Shown in pieces: positions 1 to 9,719 of a stretch of DNA of 64,000 nucleotides. Origin of the DNA: Sphingomonas sp. RIT328 (lineage in GTDB: Bacteria > Pseudomonadota > Alphaproteobacteria > Sphingomonadales > Sphingomonadaceae); NCBI RefSeq assembly GCF_000632225.1, contig NZ_JFYV01000054.1, forward strand, positions 62,001 through 126,000, given 5' to 3'. The stretch's first letter is position 1. Every line of letters begins with the position of its first letter. Both the position numbers and the translations under genes were made by a program. The notes under the pieces were generated by a model, which worked only from the letters and a program-made list of their open reading frames with translations, was not told the DNA's origin and made no database searches.

Positions 1-2228
<2,228 letters not shown>

Positions 2229-2290
2229 GGCTATACGCTTTCGGATTGTTACACGGGTGTGCCGATCTTGTAGGCACCTCGCGACCGAAA

Positions 2291-2318
2291 GTCACGCGCG
2301 CACACGCGCGCGCGTGAC
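2291..2318 (-). terminator. Hairpin downstream of the small secreted protein gene
   Basis: Perfect 10-bp inverted repeat (gtcacgcgcg at 2291-2300 and its complement at 2309-2318). It begins about 16 bases after the stop codon of the minus-strand gene ending at 2334. Read on the minus strand it is followed only by a short T run (TTTCGG), so it is a plausible but weak intrinsic terminator. It also lies just upstream of gyrA and could act there. Confidence 0.5.
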
Positions 2319-2333
2319 GATAGAGCCTTTGTG

Positions 2334-2624
2334 TTACTTCTTGCAGGCGGCCTTGGTGGCGTTGCCCGCCTTGCTGCAATCATAGGTCACCGTCTTGCCG
2401 GTGCTGGTCTTGGTGGTCACCATCCGGCCCTTGGTCCCGGCGGTGGTGCGCGTCGTCGTCTTCGTCATCGTGGTCGGGCGCGCCGCGGGGGTCTTGGTCG
2501 TGGTGGTGCGGCTGGTCATCGTCGTCTTGGCGCTGGTCGCGGTCTGCGCGCCGGTCGCGAAGGCGGCGGAGCCACAGCAGAGCGCGGCCGCCGTCAGGAT
2601 GGCAACGGGCAAGGATTTGGTCAT
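2334..2624 (-). CDS. Small secreted Thr/Lys-rich protein of unknown function
   Basis: 96 residues. The start at 2624 is preferred over an ATG 15 bases upstream because GGGAG lies about 8 bases before it. An N-terminal signal peptide (MTKSLPVAILTAAALCCGSAAFA) predicts export to the periplasm or beyond. The mature part is a low-complexity stretch dominated by Thr, Lys and Arg (repeated TTTKT, MTKTTTRT), followed by a short ordered tail VTYDCSKAGNATKAACKK. The two tail cysteines could form a disulfide. I do not recognise a characterised family. A hairpin follows the stop codon, and the gene probably stands alone. Confidence 0.75.
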   Translation of the reverse strand: MTKSLPVAILTAAALCCGSAAFATGAQTATSAKTTMTSRTTTTKTPAARPTTMTKTTTRTTAGTKGRMVTTKTSTGKTVTYDCSKAGNATKAACKK

Positions 2625-2749
2625 GACATCATCTCCCACCGGCCGACGCGGGATCGCGTCGCCTTGATGAGGACGATGCGCGCGATGCGCTGACGTGCCA
2701 ATGGCCGGACGATGACGATTCTGTCATCTCCGCGCCGCGGCGGCATGGC

Positions 2750-3439
2750 TCAGGGCGCGACCTCCTTGCCTTCGAAATCGAACAGCTTGCCGCTGTCGGT
2801 CACGCCGAGGCCATCGATCACGTCGAGCAATTGCGAGGCGGCGCGATCGGGGGTGAACAGCGTGCCGGGGCGCACGTTCGCCTGGAACGGCTTGGACAAA
2901 GCGGTATCGACCGTACCGGGATGCAGCCCGACGAGGATCGCCCGATCGTTGCGCCGCCGCTCCTCGACGCTCAGCGTCCGCACGAGCTGGTTGAGCGCCG
3001 CCTTGGCCATGCGATAGCCGTACCAGCCGCCCAGCCGATTGTCGGAGATGCTGCCGATCCGCGCCGACAGCACCGCAAAGACCGTCCGCCCCTGTCTGGG
3101 CATCAGCGGCAGCAGATGCTTGGCGACCAGGGCAGGGCCGATCGCGTTGACGCGCAGCACCGTCTCCAGCCACGCCGGATCAAAGTCGCGATAGCTCTTC
3201 TCCGGCCCGTGGCGGGCGTCATGGAGCAAGCCGGTGGCGAGGATGACCAGCGACGGCGGCGGGCCGGCGGCGATCCGCGCCGCGGCGGCGGCGACGCTCG
3301 CCTCGTCGGTGATGTCGATCGGCGCCTCGCCCGATCGCGACAGCGCATGGACCGGCGCATAGGCCGCCTCGTCGACCAGCGCCGCATGCAGCGCCGCGCC
3401 GATCCCGCCCGACGCGCCGATCACCACCGCCGCGCTCAT
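2750..3439 (-). CDS. Short-chain dehydrogenase/reductase family protein
   Basis: 229-residue cytoplasmic SDR. The nucleotide-binding motif VIGASGGIGAAL is at residues 5-16, and the catalytic pair is in WYGYRMAKAALNQ (Tyr followed by Lys after three residues). The length and compact form resemble the CsgA-like cell-cell signalling SDR group rather than classical 250-residue SDRs; the substrate cannot be told from sequence. Its ATG overlaps the yaaA stop codon as ATGA, so the two genes are very likely co-translated. The reading frame stays open upstream, but that extension lies inside yaaA and looks non-coding. Confidence 0.88.
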   Translation of the reverse strand: MSAAVVIGASGGIGAALHAALVDEAAYAPVHALSRSGEAPIDITDEASVAAAAARIAAGPPPSLVILATGLLHDARHGPEKSYRDFDPAWLETVLRVNAIGPALVAKHLLPLMPRQGRTVFAVLSARIGSISDNRLGGWYGYRMAKAALNQLVRTLSVEERRRNDRAILVGLHPGTVDTALSKPFQANVRPGTLFTPDRAASQLLDVIDGLGVTDSGKLFDFEGKEVAP

Positions 3440-4176
3440 CGCGCGAACCGCCAGACATCGTCGCCGCTCGCCGCCGCGTCGAAGACGTAGCCGTCGCTGT
3501 CGAAGCCGCGCATGTCGTCGATCCGGGTGATGCGATGCTCGACCATCCAGCGCGCCATCATCCCGCGCGCCTTCTTGGCGTGGAAGCTGACGAAGCGGTC
3601 GCCGTCGCGGAAGTCGATGGCGACGACGCGGATGCCGGCGGGCAGATGGCCGCCGACACCCGCCCAATATTCCTGGCTGGCGAGGTTGAGGACGACGCCC
3701 TCGCCCTCCTCGGCGAGATCGGCGGCGAGCGCCTTGGCGATCCGGTCGCCCCACCAGTCGGTCAGCTTGGTCTTCCGCGGCGCCCAGCGCGTGCCCATCT
3801 CCAGCCGGTACGGCCGCATCAGATCGAGCGGGCGCAGCATGCCATAGAGGCCGGAGAGCAGCCGCAGATGATCCTGCGCGAAGGGGAGCGCTTCCTCGGG
3901 CAGGGTCTTGACGTCGAACCCGGTATAGACGTCGCCGTCGAAGGCGAAGATCGCCGGCCGCTCGGGCGCGTCGGGGAAGTCGCGGAAGCGGTCGGCGTTG
4001 AGCTTGGCGAGCGCCGGCGAGATATGCATCAGTTCGGCAAGCTTCTTCTGCGTCAGATGCGCCGCCGCGGCCGCCAGCGTCTCCGCCTCGGCGGCGAAGC
4101 GCGGCCGGGTCGGGGTGAGGGCGGGGAGGGGCGACTCATAGTCGAGCGTCTTGGCGGGGGAGAGCAGGGCGATCAT
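3436..4176 (-). CDS. yaaA: Peroxide stress protein YaaA
   Basis: 246 residues, the normal family length. The N-terminus MIALLSPAKTLDYESPLP and the internal blocks QKKLAELMHISPALAKLN and FAFDGDVYTGFD are characteristic of YaaA (DUF328/UPF0246). In E. coli this protein lowers intracellular free iron and limits DNA damage during hydrogen peroxide stress. The C-terminal FHAKKARGMMARWMVEH and GFDSDGYVFD are also typical. It is the first gene of a two-gene operon with the downstream SDR (ATGA overlap), and is divergent from the secreted TPR gene at 4337. Confidence 0.94.
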   Translation of the reverse strand: MIALLSPAKTLDYESPLPALTPTRPRFAAEAETLAAAAAHLTQKKLAELMHISPALAKLNADRFRDFPDAPERPAIFAFDGDVYTGFDVKTLPEEALPFAQDHLRLLSGLYGMLRPLDLMRPYRLEMGTRWAPRKTKLTDWWGDRIAKALAADLAEEGEGVVLNLASQEYWAGVGGHLPAGIRVVAIDFRDGDRFVSFHAKKARGMMARWMVEHRITRIDDMRGFDSDGYVFDAAASGDDVWRFAR

Positions 4177-4336
4177 CGCCGGTCGCGGTAGCGGCCCCGC
4201 CGCCGCCGTTCAATCGCCGTTCAGTGCCGCCGGGGCAGACACCGCACGGCATCTGCTTGAACGGCTTGCGACGGACCGTTACAGCCGCGCAGACGTTAGC
4301 GGCAACGATGCCTCACTATCTGGAGAGTAGGTTAGC

Positions 4337-5641
4337 ATGAAGACCCTTTCGAAGCTTGCGCTGGCCGCGGTGCTGGCCACCGGCGTGAGCGGATTGGCGT
4401 TCGTCGCCCCCGCGATCGCCAAGAAGGAAGAGCCGGCGACGCCTGGCTTCAAGCTCAGCAAGCCGGTGCAGGCGATCGCCTTTCAGGCACAGGAAGCGGT
4501 GAAGTCGCGCAATGTCGCCACCGCCGAGCCGCTGGTCGCACAGGTCGAGGCCGCCGCCACCACCGACGATGACAAATATATCGCCGCCGCGCTGCGCTAC
4601 GATCTCGAGAACACCAAGCTCGTCATCGCGCAGGAGGCCAATCCGAAGGCACCGCTCGACGAGACCGGTCTCGCCAAGCCGCTCGACGCACTGATCGCCG
4701 CCAAGAACACGCCCGCCGCCGATCGCGGCAAATATCTCTTCCGCCGTGGCCAGCTCGCTTACAACAGCAATCAATATCCGGTCGCGACGCAATATTTCAC
4801 GCAGGCGAAGGCCGCCGGCTACAATTCGCCCGACTTCGACCTGCAGCTCGCCAAGGTGAAGGTGCAGGCGGGCGATACCGCCGGTGGTCTCGCCGATCTC
4901 GATCGCTACATCACCGCGCAGAAGGCGGCGGGGCAGACCGTGCCGGAGGCCTATTACCGTTTCGGCATCGCCACCGCGAACAACAAGAAGATGGCGCCGG
5001 AAACGCTCGCCTGGATGCAGAAGTACGTCGCCGCTTATCCGAACGCCAAGGTGTGGCGCGACGTGATCCTGCAATTCGCCTTCGCGCAGAACAGCCTCGC
5101 CGCGCCGGACAAGTCGCAGACGGTCGATCTGTATCGCCTGCTCCGCGCCACCGGCTCGATGCCCGATCAGGCGATGTACGAGGATTACGCCAAGAACGTC
5201 TACGACAAGGGCAATCCGTATGAAGCGGCGGCGGTGCTCAAGGAAGGCATGGCAGCGGGCAAGATCCCCGCGACCAGCGCTTTCTCGAAGAGCCTGCTGA
5301 CCGCGTCGAACACCGCCATCAAGGCGGACGGGTCGCTCGCCGGCAGCGAGAAGACCGCGCTGGCATCGAAGGACGGCAAGATCGCGGCCTCGACCGCCGA
5401 CGCCTATCTCGGCCAGAACAACTATGCCAAGGCGATCGAATTGTATCGCGCCGCGCTGAGCAAGGGCGGTGTCGATGCCAATGAGGTCAACACCCGCCTC
5501 GGCATCGCGCTCGCCAAGTCGGGCGACAAGGCCGGCGCGCAGGCGGCCTTCGGTGCGGTGACGGGGAATCCGCGCGCCGGCATCGCCGCGCTGTGGAACA
5601 CCTATACTCAGGTCGGCGCGACGCCCGCTCCGGCGGCCTGA
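4337..5641 (+). CDS. Secreted tetratricopeptide-repeat protein
   Basis: 434 residues with a clear signal peptide (MKTLSKLALAAVLATGVSGLAF, likely cleaved near APAIA-KK), so probably periplasmic. The rest is almost entirely helical. TPR-like units are visible around residues 129-165 (YLFRRGQLAYNSNQYPVATQ) and 355-410 (AYLGQNNYAKAIELYRAAL and NTRLGIALAKSGDKAGAQAA). TPR folds bind other proteins, but no partner is indicated. Lysine content is higher than in neighbours. GGAGAG lies about nine bases before the ATG. A strong intrinsic terminator follows, so it seems to be a single-gene unit. The exact function is unknown. Confidence 0.9.
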   Translation: MKTLSKLALAAVLATGVSGLAFVAPAIAKKEEPATPGFKLSKPVQAIAFQAQEAVKSRNVATAEPLVAQVEAAATTDDDKYIAAALRYDLENTKLVIAQEANPKAPLDETGLAKPLDALIAAKNTPAADRGKYLFRRGQLAYNSNQYPVATQYFTQAKAAGYNSPDFDLQLAKVKVQAGDTAGGLADLDRYITAQKAAGQTVPEAYYRFGIATANNKKMAPETLAWMQKYVAAYPNAKVWRDVILQFAFAQNSLAAPDKSQTVDLYRLLRATGSMPDQAMYEDYAKNVYDKGNPYEAAAVLKEGMAAGKIPATSAFSKSLLTASNTAIKADGSLAGSEKTALASKDGKIAASTADAYLGQNNYAKAIELYRAALSKGGVDANEVNTRLGIALAKSGDKAGAQAAFGAVTGNPRAGIAALWNTYTQVGATPAPAA

Positions 5642-5665
5642 TCGCCTCACCGGTGATGCACAAGG

Positions 5666-5694
5666 GGGCGGTCCGGAGACGGGCCGCCCTTTTT
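5666..5694 (+). terminator. Intrinsic terminator after the TPR gene
   Basis: GC-rich stem gggcggtcc / gggccgccc (5666-5674 and 5681-5689, one G-T pair) followed directly by five T residues. It lies 25 bases after the TPR stop codon, between that gene and the convergent Lrp-family gene. This is the clearest rho-independent terminator in the window. Confidence 0.85.
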
Positions 5695-5705
5695 GCGTCA
5701 AAGGG

Positions 5706-6173
5706 TCAGTCGATGATGACCGGGATGCCCGAGGTCGACTTGGCGGTGCGGATCGTCAGCGACGTCTTGACGCTGGCGACGTTGGGTGCCGGGGTCAGAT
5801 GCGTGGTGAGGATTTCCTGAAAGCTCTTGAGGTCGCTGGCGACGATCTTGAGGATGAAGTCGATCTCGCCGTTGAGCATATGGCATTCGCGGATTTCCGG
5901 AATGTCGGCGACATGCGCCTCGAAGGCGGCGAGATCATGCTCGGCCTGGCTGCGCAGCGAGACCATCGCGAAGACGGTGATCGGGAAACCGAGGCTGGCG
6001 GGATCGAGATCGGCGTGATAGCCGCGGATCACCCCGGCCTCCTCCAGCGCGCGCACGCGGCGCAGGCAGGGCGGCGCGGTCAGCCCGACGCGTTCGGCCA
6101 GCTCGACATTGGTCATCCGCCCATCCTGCTGCAGGTGAGCGAGAATTTGACGATCGATCCGATCGAAGGACAT
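5706..6173 (-). CDS. Lrp/AsnC family transcriptional regulator
   Basis: 155 residues. The N-terminal winged helix-turn-helix (MSFDRIDRQILAHLQQDGRM then NVELAERVGLTAPPCLRRVRALEEAGVI, residues 1-49) is followed by a C-terminal RAM ligand-binding domain (about residues 65-145, including MLNGEIDFILKIV). Members usually form dimers to octamers and respond to amino acids. It is convergent with the TPR gene and divergent from the sensor kinase gene at 6314. A perfect 20-bp palindrome lies 60-80 bases upstream of its start and may be its own operator. The regulated amino acid is unknown. Confidence 0.93.
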   Translation of the reverse strand: MSFDRIDRQILAHLQQDGRMTNVELAERVGLTAPPCLRRVRALEEAGVIRGYHADLDPASLGFPITVFAMVSLRSQAEHDLAAFEAHVADIPEIRECHMLNGEIDFILKIVASDLKSFQEILTTHLTPAPNVASVKTSLTIRTAKSTSGIPVIID

Positions 6174-6233
6174 TGCGTATTACTCTCCAGGAACAGGCCG
6201 GATTAGCGCGGCGGCTCCCCCTAAGCATAAGAA

Positions 6234-6253
6234 AATTGCGGCGCAACGCAATT
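6234..6253. promoter_or_regulatory. Palindrome in the divergent Lrp / sensor kinase promoter region
   Basis: AATTGCGGCGCAACGCAATT is a 7-6-7 perfect inverted repeat in a locally AT-richer stretch. It lies 61 bases upstream of the Lrp-family start (6173) and 61 bases upstream of the kinase start (6314), almost exactly midway. The position and symmetry suit an Lrp/AsnC operator; binding is inferred, not shown. Confidence 0.5.
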
Positions 6254-6313
6254 GTCCCACTATGCGACGTGCGTAAATCGGCGGTTCCTCTAACCGGAGC
6301 CGGACGTTAAGGG

Positions 6314-8077
6314 ATGAGCGCGCACATCGTGACGATGGGGCGATCTCCAGGAGTTGGTGTGCGGTTCGACGACAGCCTGAAAACGGTGCTTTCGGCCGAC
6401 ATGGAGAGTGGGTTCGGCGCGCAATCGGCGTGGCGCCAGCTGACCGACCTGATGGGGCGCGGGCGCATCCCTGCCGACCCGGCGTCGCTCGACCGGCTGC
6501 GTGCGCTGCGGGAGGTCGTTCCCGTGGCGACGCGCATCGCCAGCGCGCGGGCTCTGGCCTTCGCCCGGCCGCCCGCCGCGCTGATCGGCGTCTTCGCCGA
6601 GGATGAGATCACCGTCGCCGCACCGCTGCTGCGCACCGCCAGCCTGACCGACGACGAATGGCTGGCATTGTTGCCGAGACTCGACGCGCATGGCCGCGCC
6701 TTGCTGCGCCACCGCCGCGACCTTCCCGCGCCGGTCGAGCGCGGGCTCGCCAGCTTCGGTCCCGCCGATTTCGTCCTGCGCTACGACACGCCCGAGCCGG
6801 CGAACGACGTCGTCACTCCCGCGGCGAACGACGTCGCCGTCGCGCCGCCCGCCGAGGAGAGCGCCGTCGTCCGTTTCGCCCCGCCGGCCGAAGACGTTCC
6901 ACCATCCGAAGACCTGCTGCCGCCCGCGGCGCCGCAGCCGGTCGCCGACGGCGGTTTCCAGATCGCCGATCTCGTCGCGCGGATCGATGCCTTTCAGAAG
7001 CAGCGCGACCCCAACGAACCGATCGCCGACGCCAAGGCGGAGCCGCCCAGCTACTTTCACTTCGACACCGACAGCCATGGCGTGATCTGCGCGGTCGACG
7101 GTGTCGCGCGCGGGCCGCTGATCGGCGCCTCGCTAGCCGTCGCGACGGCGCAGGGCGAGGTCCGCGTCGATGCGGTGATGACCGGCGCGCTGCGCCAGCG
7201 GCAGCGATTCGCCGGCGCGCGGCTCGACGTCGGCGGCCATTCCGATGCCGCGGGCGCATGGCGCGTCGCCGGTACGCCGCAATTCGATGCGGCGAGCGGC
7301 CGCTTCCTCGGCTATGTCGCGATCGCCCGCCGTCCGCGCAGCGACGAGGATGCCGTACCGGGCGCACGCAAGCTGATGTCCGATTCGCTGCGCCAATTGG
7401 TCCACGAGCTGCGCACCCCGACCAATGCGATCGCCGGTTTCGCCGAACTGATCGAGGCGCAACTGCTGGGGCCGGTTTCCGCCGTCTACCGCGACCATGC
7501 GCTGACCATCCGCCGGCAGGCGGCGAGCCTGCTCGGCGCGATCGACGATCTCGACACCGCGGCGCGGATCGAGGGCAAGGCGCTCGACCTGCGCCCGGCG
7601 CCGATCGCCTTCGAGCCGCTGCTGACGCGCATCGTCGCCGATCTCGAGCCGCTCGCCTCGCTGCGCGGTACGGTGATCGACATCCATCCGATGGGCGATC
7701 ATCAGGCGCTGAGCGACGATCGCGCGCTCGAACGCCTGCTCTCGCGCCTGCTCGCCGCGTTGACCGCCGCCGCGACGACGGGGGAGCGGATCGACATCGC
7801 CGAGGCACCCGCGCCCGAGGGGCAGGTCGCGATCTGCTTCGCCCGCCCGATCGCGCTCGCCGCCACCGGCGAGGCGGCGTTGCTCAGCCTCGACGCCGAA
7901 GCCGAGGCCGAGGCGGGGGATCGCGACGGGGCGCCTCTGCTCGGCACCGGCTTCGCGCTGCGCCTCGCGCGCAACCTCGCCGCGGAATTGGGTGGCGAAC
8001 TGGTGTTCGGCGAGCATCTGCTGACGCTGCGGCTCCCTGCGGCCGACGAGCCGGCGGCGGTGCAGGCGACCCATTGA
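6314..8077 (+). CDS. Soluble sensor histidine kinase with an unusual ATPase domain
   Basis: 587 residues, with no signal peptide or membrane helix seen. The first about 150 residues are helical and resemble DUF2336-type domains (LRALREVVPVATRIASARAL, FAEDEITVAAPLL). An Ala/Pro-rich linker (about 150-230) and a middle sensor-like region follow. The dimerisation domain has His364 in LVHELRTPTNAIAGFAE. The C-terminal catalytic domain is degenerate: the usual N box reads SRLLAALTAA with no conserved Asn, the DxGxG box is missing, and only GTGFALRLARNLAAELGG resembles the G2 box. It may be a weak kinase, a phosphatase or a phosphotransfer scaffold. Its TGA overlaps the TTG start of the deacetylase gene, linking the two functions. 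Confidence 0.85.
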   Translation: MSAHIVTMGRSPGVGVRFDDSLKTVLSADMESGFGAQSAWRQLTDLMGRGRIPADPASLDRLRALREVVPVATRIASARALAFARPPAALIGVFAEDEITVAAPLLRTASLTDDEWLALLPRLDAHGRALLRHRRDLPAPVERGLASFGPADFVLRYDTPEPANDVVTPAANDVAVAPPAEESAVVRFAPPAEDVPPSEDLLPPAAPQPVADGGFQIADLVARIDAFQKQRDPNEPIADAKAEPPSYFHFDTDSHGVICAVDGVARGPLIGASLAVATAQGEVRVDAVMTGALRQRQRFAGARLDVGGHSDAAGAWRVAGTPQFDAASGRFLGYVAIARRPRSDEDAVPGARKLMSDSLRQLVHELRTPTNAIAGFAELIEAQLLGPVSAVYRDHALTIRRQAASLLGAIDDLDTAARIEGKALDLRPAPIAFEPLLTRIVADLEPLASLRGTVIDIHPMGDHQALSDDRALERLLSRLLAALTAAATTGERIDIAEAPAPEGQVAICFARPIALAATGEAALLSLDAEAEAEAGDRDGAPLLGTGFALRLARNLAAELGGELVFGEHLLTLRLPAADEPAAVQATH

Positions 8078-9093
8078 GCGTTCACGGCGGCGCCCTGTCG
8101 CCGTTCCGGCTGCCCGCCCCCGATGCTGCCGCTCTGGTACGCTGGCCGGCGCGCTTCGGCCGCCGCTTCCTCGTCTTCGTCGATGTCGAGGAGGAGTTCG
8201 ACTGGTCGGCGCCGCTCGATCGCGCCAATCGCTCGGTCACGTCGATCGCCGCGCTGCCGCAGGCGCATGCCCGCTTTGCCGATCATGGCATCGCGCCCGT
8301 CTATCTGATCGATCACCCCGTGGTCAGCGATGCCGGGGCGGTCGATCTGCTCCGCGGCGTGCTGGCCGATCCGCGAGTCGGGCTGGGGGCGCAACTCCAT
8401 GCCTGGGTGACACCTCCGTTCGCCGCACCGCAGCGGGGCGACACTTATGCCGGCAATCTGCCGCCGGCGCTCGAAGCCGCCAAGCTCGACACGCTGACCG
8501 ACCGGCTGACCGATGCGTTCGGCCGGGCCCCGCTCGCCTATCGCGCCGGACGCTATGGCATCGGCCCGGCGACCGCAGCCGCGCTCGTCCGTCGTGGCTA
8601 TCGCGTCGAAAGCTCGGTGCGGGCGCGCTACGACTATAGTGCGGACGGCGGACCGGATTTCAGCCGCGTCGGCAGCGCTGCCTTCCGTCTAGGCGATCTG
8701 ATCGAAGTGCCGTTGACCACCAGCTTCACCGGGCGGCTGCGGCGGCGGGGCGCAGGCCTCTATCCTGCGCTCGGCCGCCTGCCGTTGGCGCGCGGCGCCT
8801 TCGCCACCGCCGGGCTGCTCCAGCGTGTCGCGCTGACGCCGGAGGATATGCCGATCGCCGAGGCGTGCGCTGCGGTGCGTGTCGCGGTCGAGGAGGAGGG
8901 TCACGGGCTGATCAGCCTGTCGTTCCATTCGCCGAGCCTGGTGCCGGGGCATACGCCCTATGTCCGCAGCACGGCCGATCTGGCACGATTCTGGGATTGG
9001 TGGCGGCAAATGACCGCGCTGCTCGAATCGCTGGCGGTTCGGCCGGCGACTCTTGCCGAGGTGATCGCCGCGGCGGACGCGCCCGACAACTGA
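8074..9093 (+). CDS. Polysaccharide deacetylase-like protein (WalW-type)
   Basis: 339 residues starting at a TTG that overlaps the kinase stop codon (TTGA). The first motif is FVDVEEEFDW (residues about 33-42), the Asp-containing metal-binding motif seen in NodB-fold enzymes with a DVEE signature. QLHAWVTPPF supplies a second candidate metal-binding His, followed by YRAGRYG and ISLSFHSPSLVPG toward the C-terminus. No signal peptide is apparent. The pairing resembles wall- or lipid-sugar deacetylases of the WalW group, but the substrate is unknown. The open frame continues far upstream inside the kinase gene; that extension is a shadow. Confidence 0.85.
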   Translation: MSVHGGALSPFRLPAPDAAALVRWPARFGRRFLVFVDVEEEFDWSAPLDRANRSVTSIAALPQAHARFADHGIAPVYLIDHPVVSDAGAVDLLRGVLADPRVGLGAQLHAWVTPPFAAPQRGDTYAGNLPPALEAAKLDTLTDRLTDAFGRAPLAYRAGRYGIGPATAAALVRRGYRVESSVRARYDYSADGGPDFSRVGSAAFRLGDLIEVPLTTSFTGRLRRRGAGLYPALGRLPLARGAFATAGLLQRVALTPEDMPIAEACAAVRVAVEEEGHGLISLSFHSPSLVPGHTPYVRSTADLARFWDWWRQMTALLESLAVRPATLAEVIAAADAPDN

Positions 9094-9201
9094 TGATAGG
9101 TCGGATTCCGCAAGTTGCCGGCAAATTCTTCAAAGTGTCACAGAGACGATCGAACCATCGTGAGGGTATCGCCCACCGGTGCCCGCCGAAAAGTCCTGAT
9201 C

Positions 9202-9219
9202 TCACGCGACGTTGCGTGA
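9202..9219. repeat. Short inverted repeat in the intergenic region
   Basis: tcacgc...gcgtga (6-bp perfect arms, 6-base spacer) in the 278-base gap between the deacetylase gene and the small membrane protein gene. It could be a weak terminator for the upstream operon or an operator; no T run follows. Nothing else clear is seen in this gap. Confidence 0.35.
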
Positions 9220-9371
9220 ATCTCTGCGGTTATTGCCGTCGACGTCAGGCGGTTCGTCGCACCGGCAGGGGCGTTTGACCAGCTTTGTGGCGGATTTGCG
9301 CGCTTTCGGATTGTCTTTTCTTGGCGACGCTGCCATTAGCAAGCCTCAACACGTCAAAGGGGATGACCATT

Positions 9372-9611
9372 ATGGTTGCCAAGTTTCTGATGGCTGCTGC
9401 TGCAGCCGCTCTCGCCGTCGCTCCGGCCGCTGCTGCCCCCGCCAACCCGGCGGCGAGCCTGTCGGTTGCGAAGTCGGTGCGTACCGGTTCGGTCTCGGCC
9501 AAGAAGAACGAGCTCGCCGGTGGCGGTCTGATCATCGCCCTCGTCGCGGCCGCTGCCGTCGTCGCTGGCATCATCATCGTTGCCGACGACGACAACAGCG
9601 ACAGCAATTAA
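9372..9611 (+). CDS. Small exported single-helix membrane protein
   Basis: 79 residues. The start at 9372 is chosen because AAAGGGG lies about nine bases upstream; an in-frame ATG at 9363 sits too close to it. A signal peptide (MVAKFLMAAAAAALAVAPAAAA) is followed by a short Ser/Lys linker, a very hydrophobic Gly/Ala/Val/Ile helix (GGGLIIALVAAAAVVAGIIIV, about 50-70) and an acidic tail ADDDNSDSN. Topology is probably one inner-membrane span after signal cleavage, with the acidic tail in the cytoplasm. I do not recognise a characterised family. Confidence 0.75.
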   Translation: MVAKFLMAAAAAALAVAPAAAAPANPAASLSVAKSVRTGSVSAKKNELAGGGLIIALVAAAAVVAGIIIVADDDNSDSN

Positions 9612-9621
9612 GATGCGGAGC

Positions 9622-9646
9622 GGCCGCCGTGCGTGTCACGGTGGCC
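9622..9646 (+). terminator. Hairpin 10 bases after the small membrane protein gene
   Basis: Stem ggccgccgtg / cacggtggcc (one mismatch, loop cgtgt-like) starting 11 bases after the stop codon. No poly-T follows, so termination strength is uncertain. Confidence 0.4.
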
Positions 9647-9661
9647 ATCCTGCATGAGGCA

Positions 9662-9681
9662 AGGGGGGCTTATGCCCCCCT
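9662..9681. terminator. GC hairpin between convergent genes
   Basis: Seven-base perfect stem ggggggc / gcccccc with a four-base loop ttat (arms 9663-9669 and 9674-9680, extendable by one A-T pair). It lies between the plus-strand gene ending at 9611 and the minus-strand gene ending at 9720. Symmetry would let it serve both; T runs are short on each side. Confidence 0.5.
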
Positions 9682-9719
9682 CGTTGATTCCGGCACGATC
9701 CGTCGTCAGACGGCGATGG

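Noticed and set aside
9093..9278. 61-codon ORF starting at the deacetylase stop (TGATG)
   Set aside because: Basic, Cys/Arg-rich sequence with no hydrophobic core; runs through the region with an inverted repeat. Overlap alone is not enough support.
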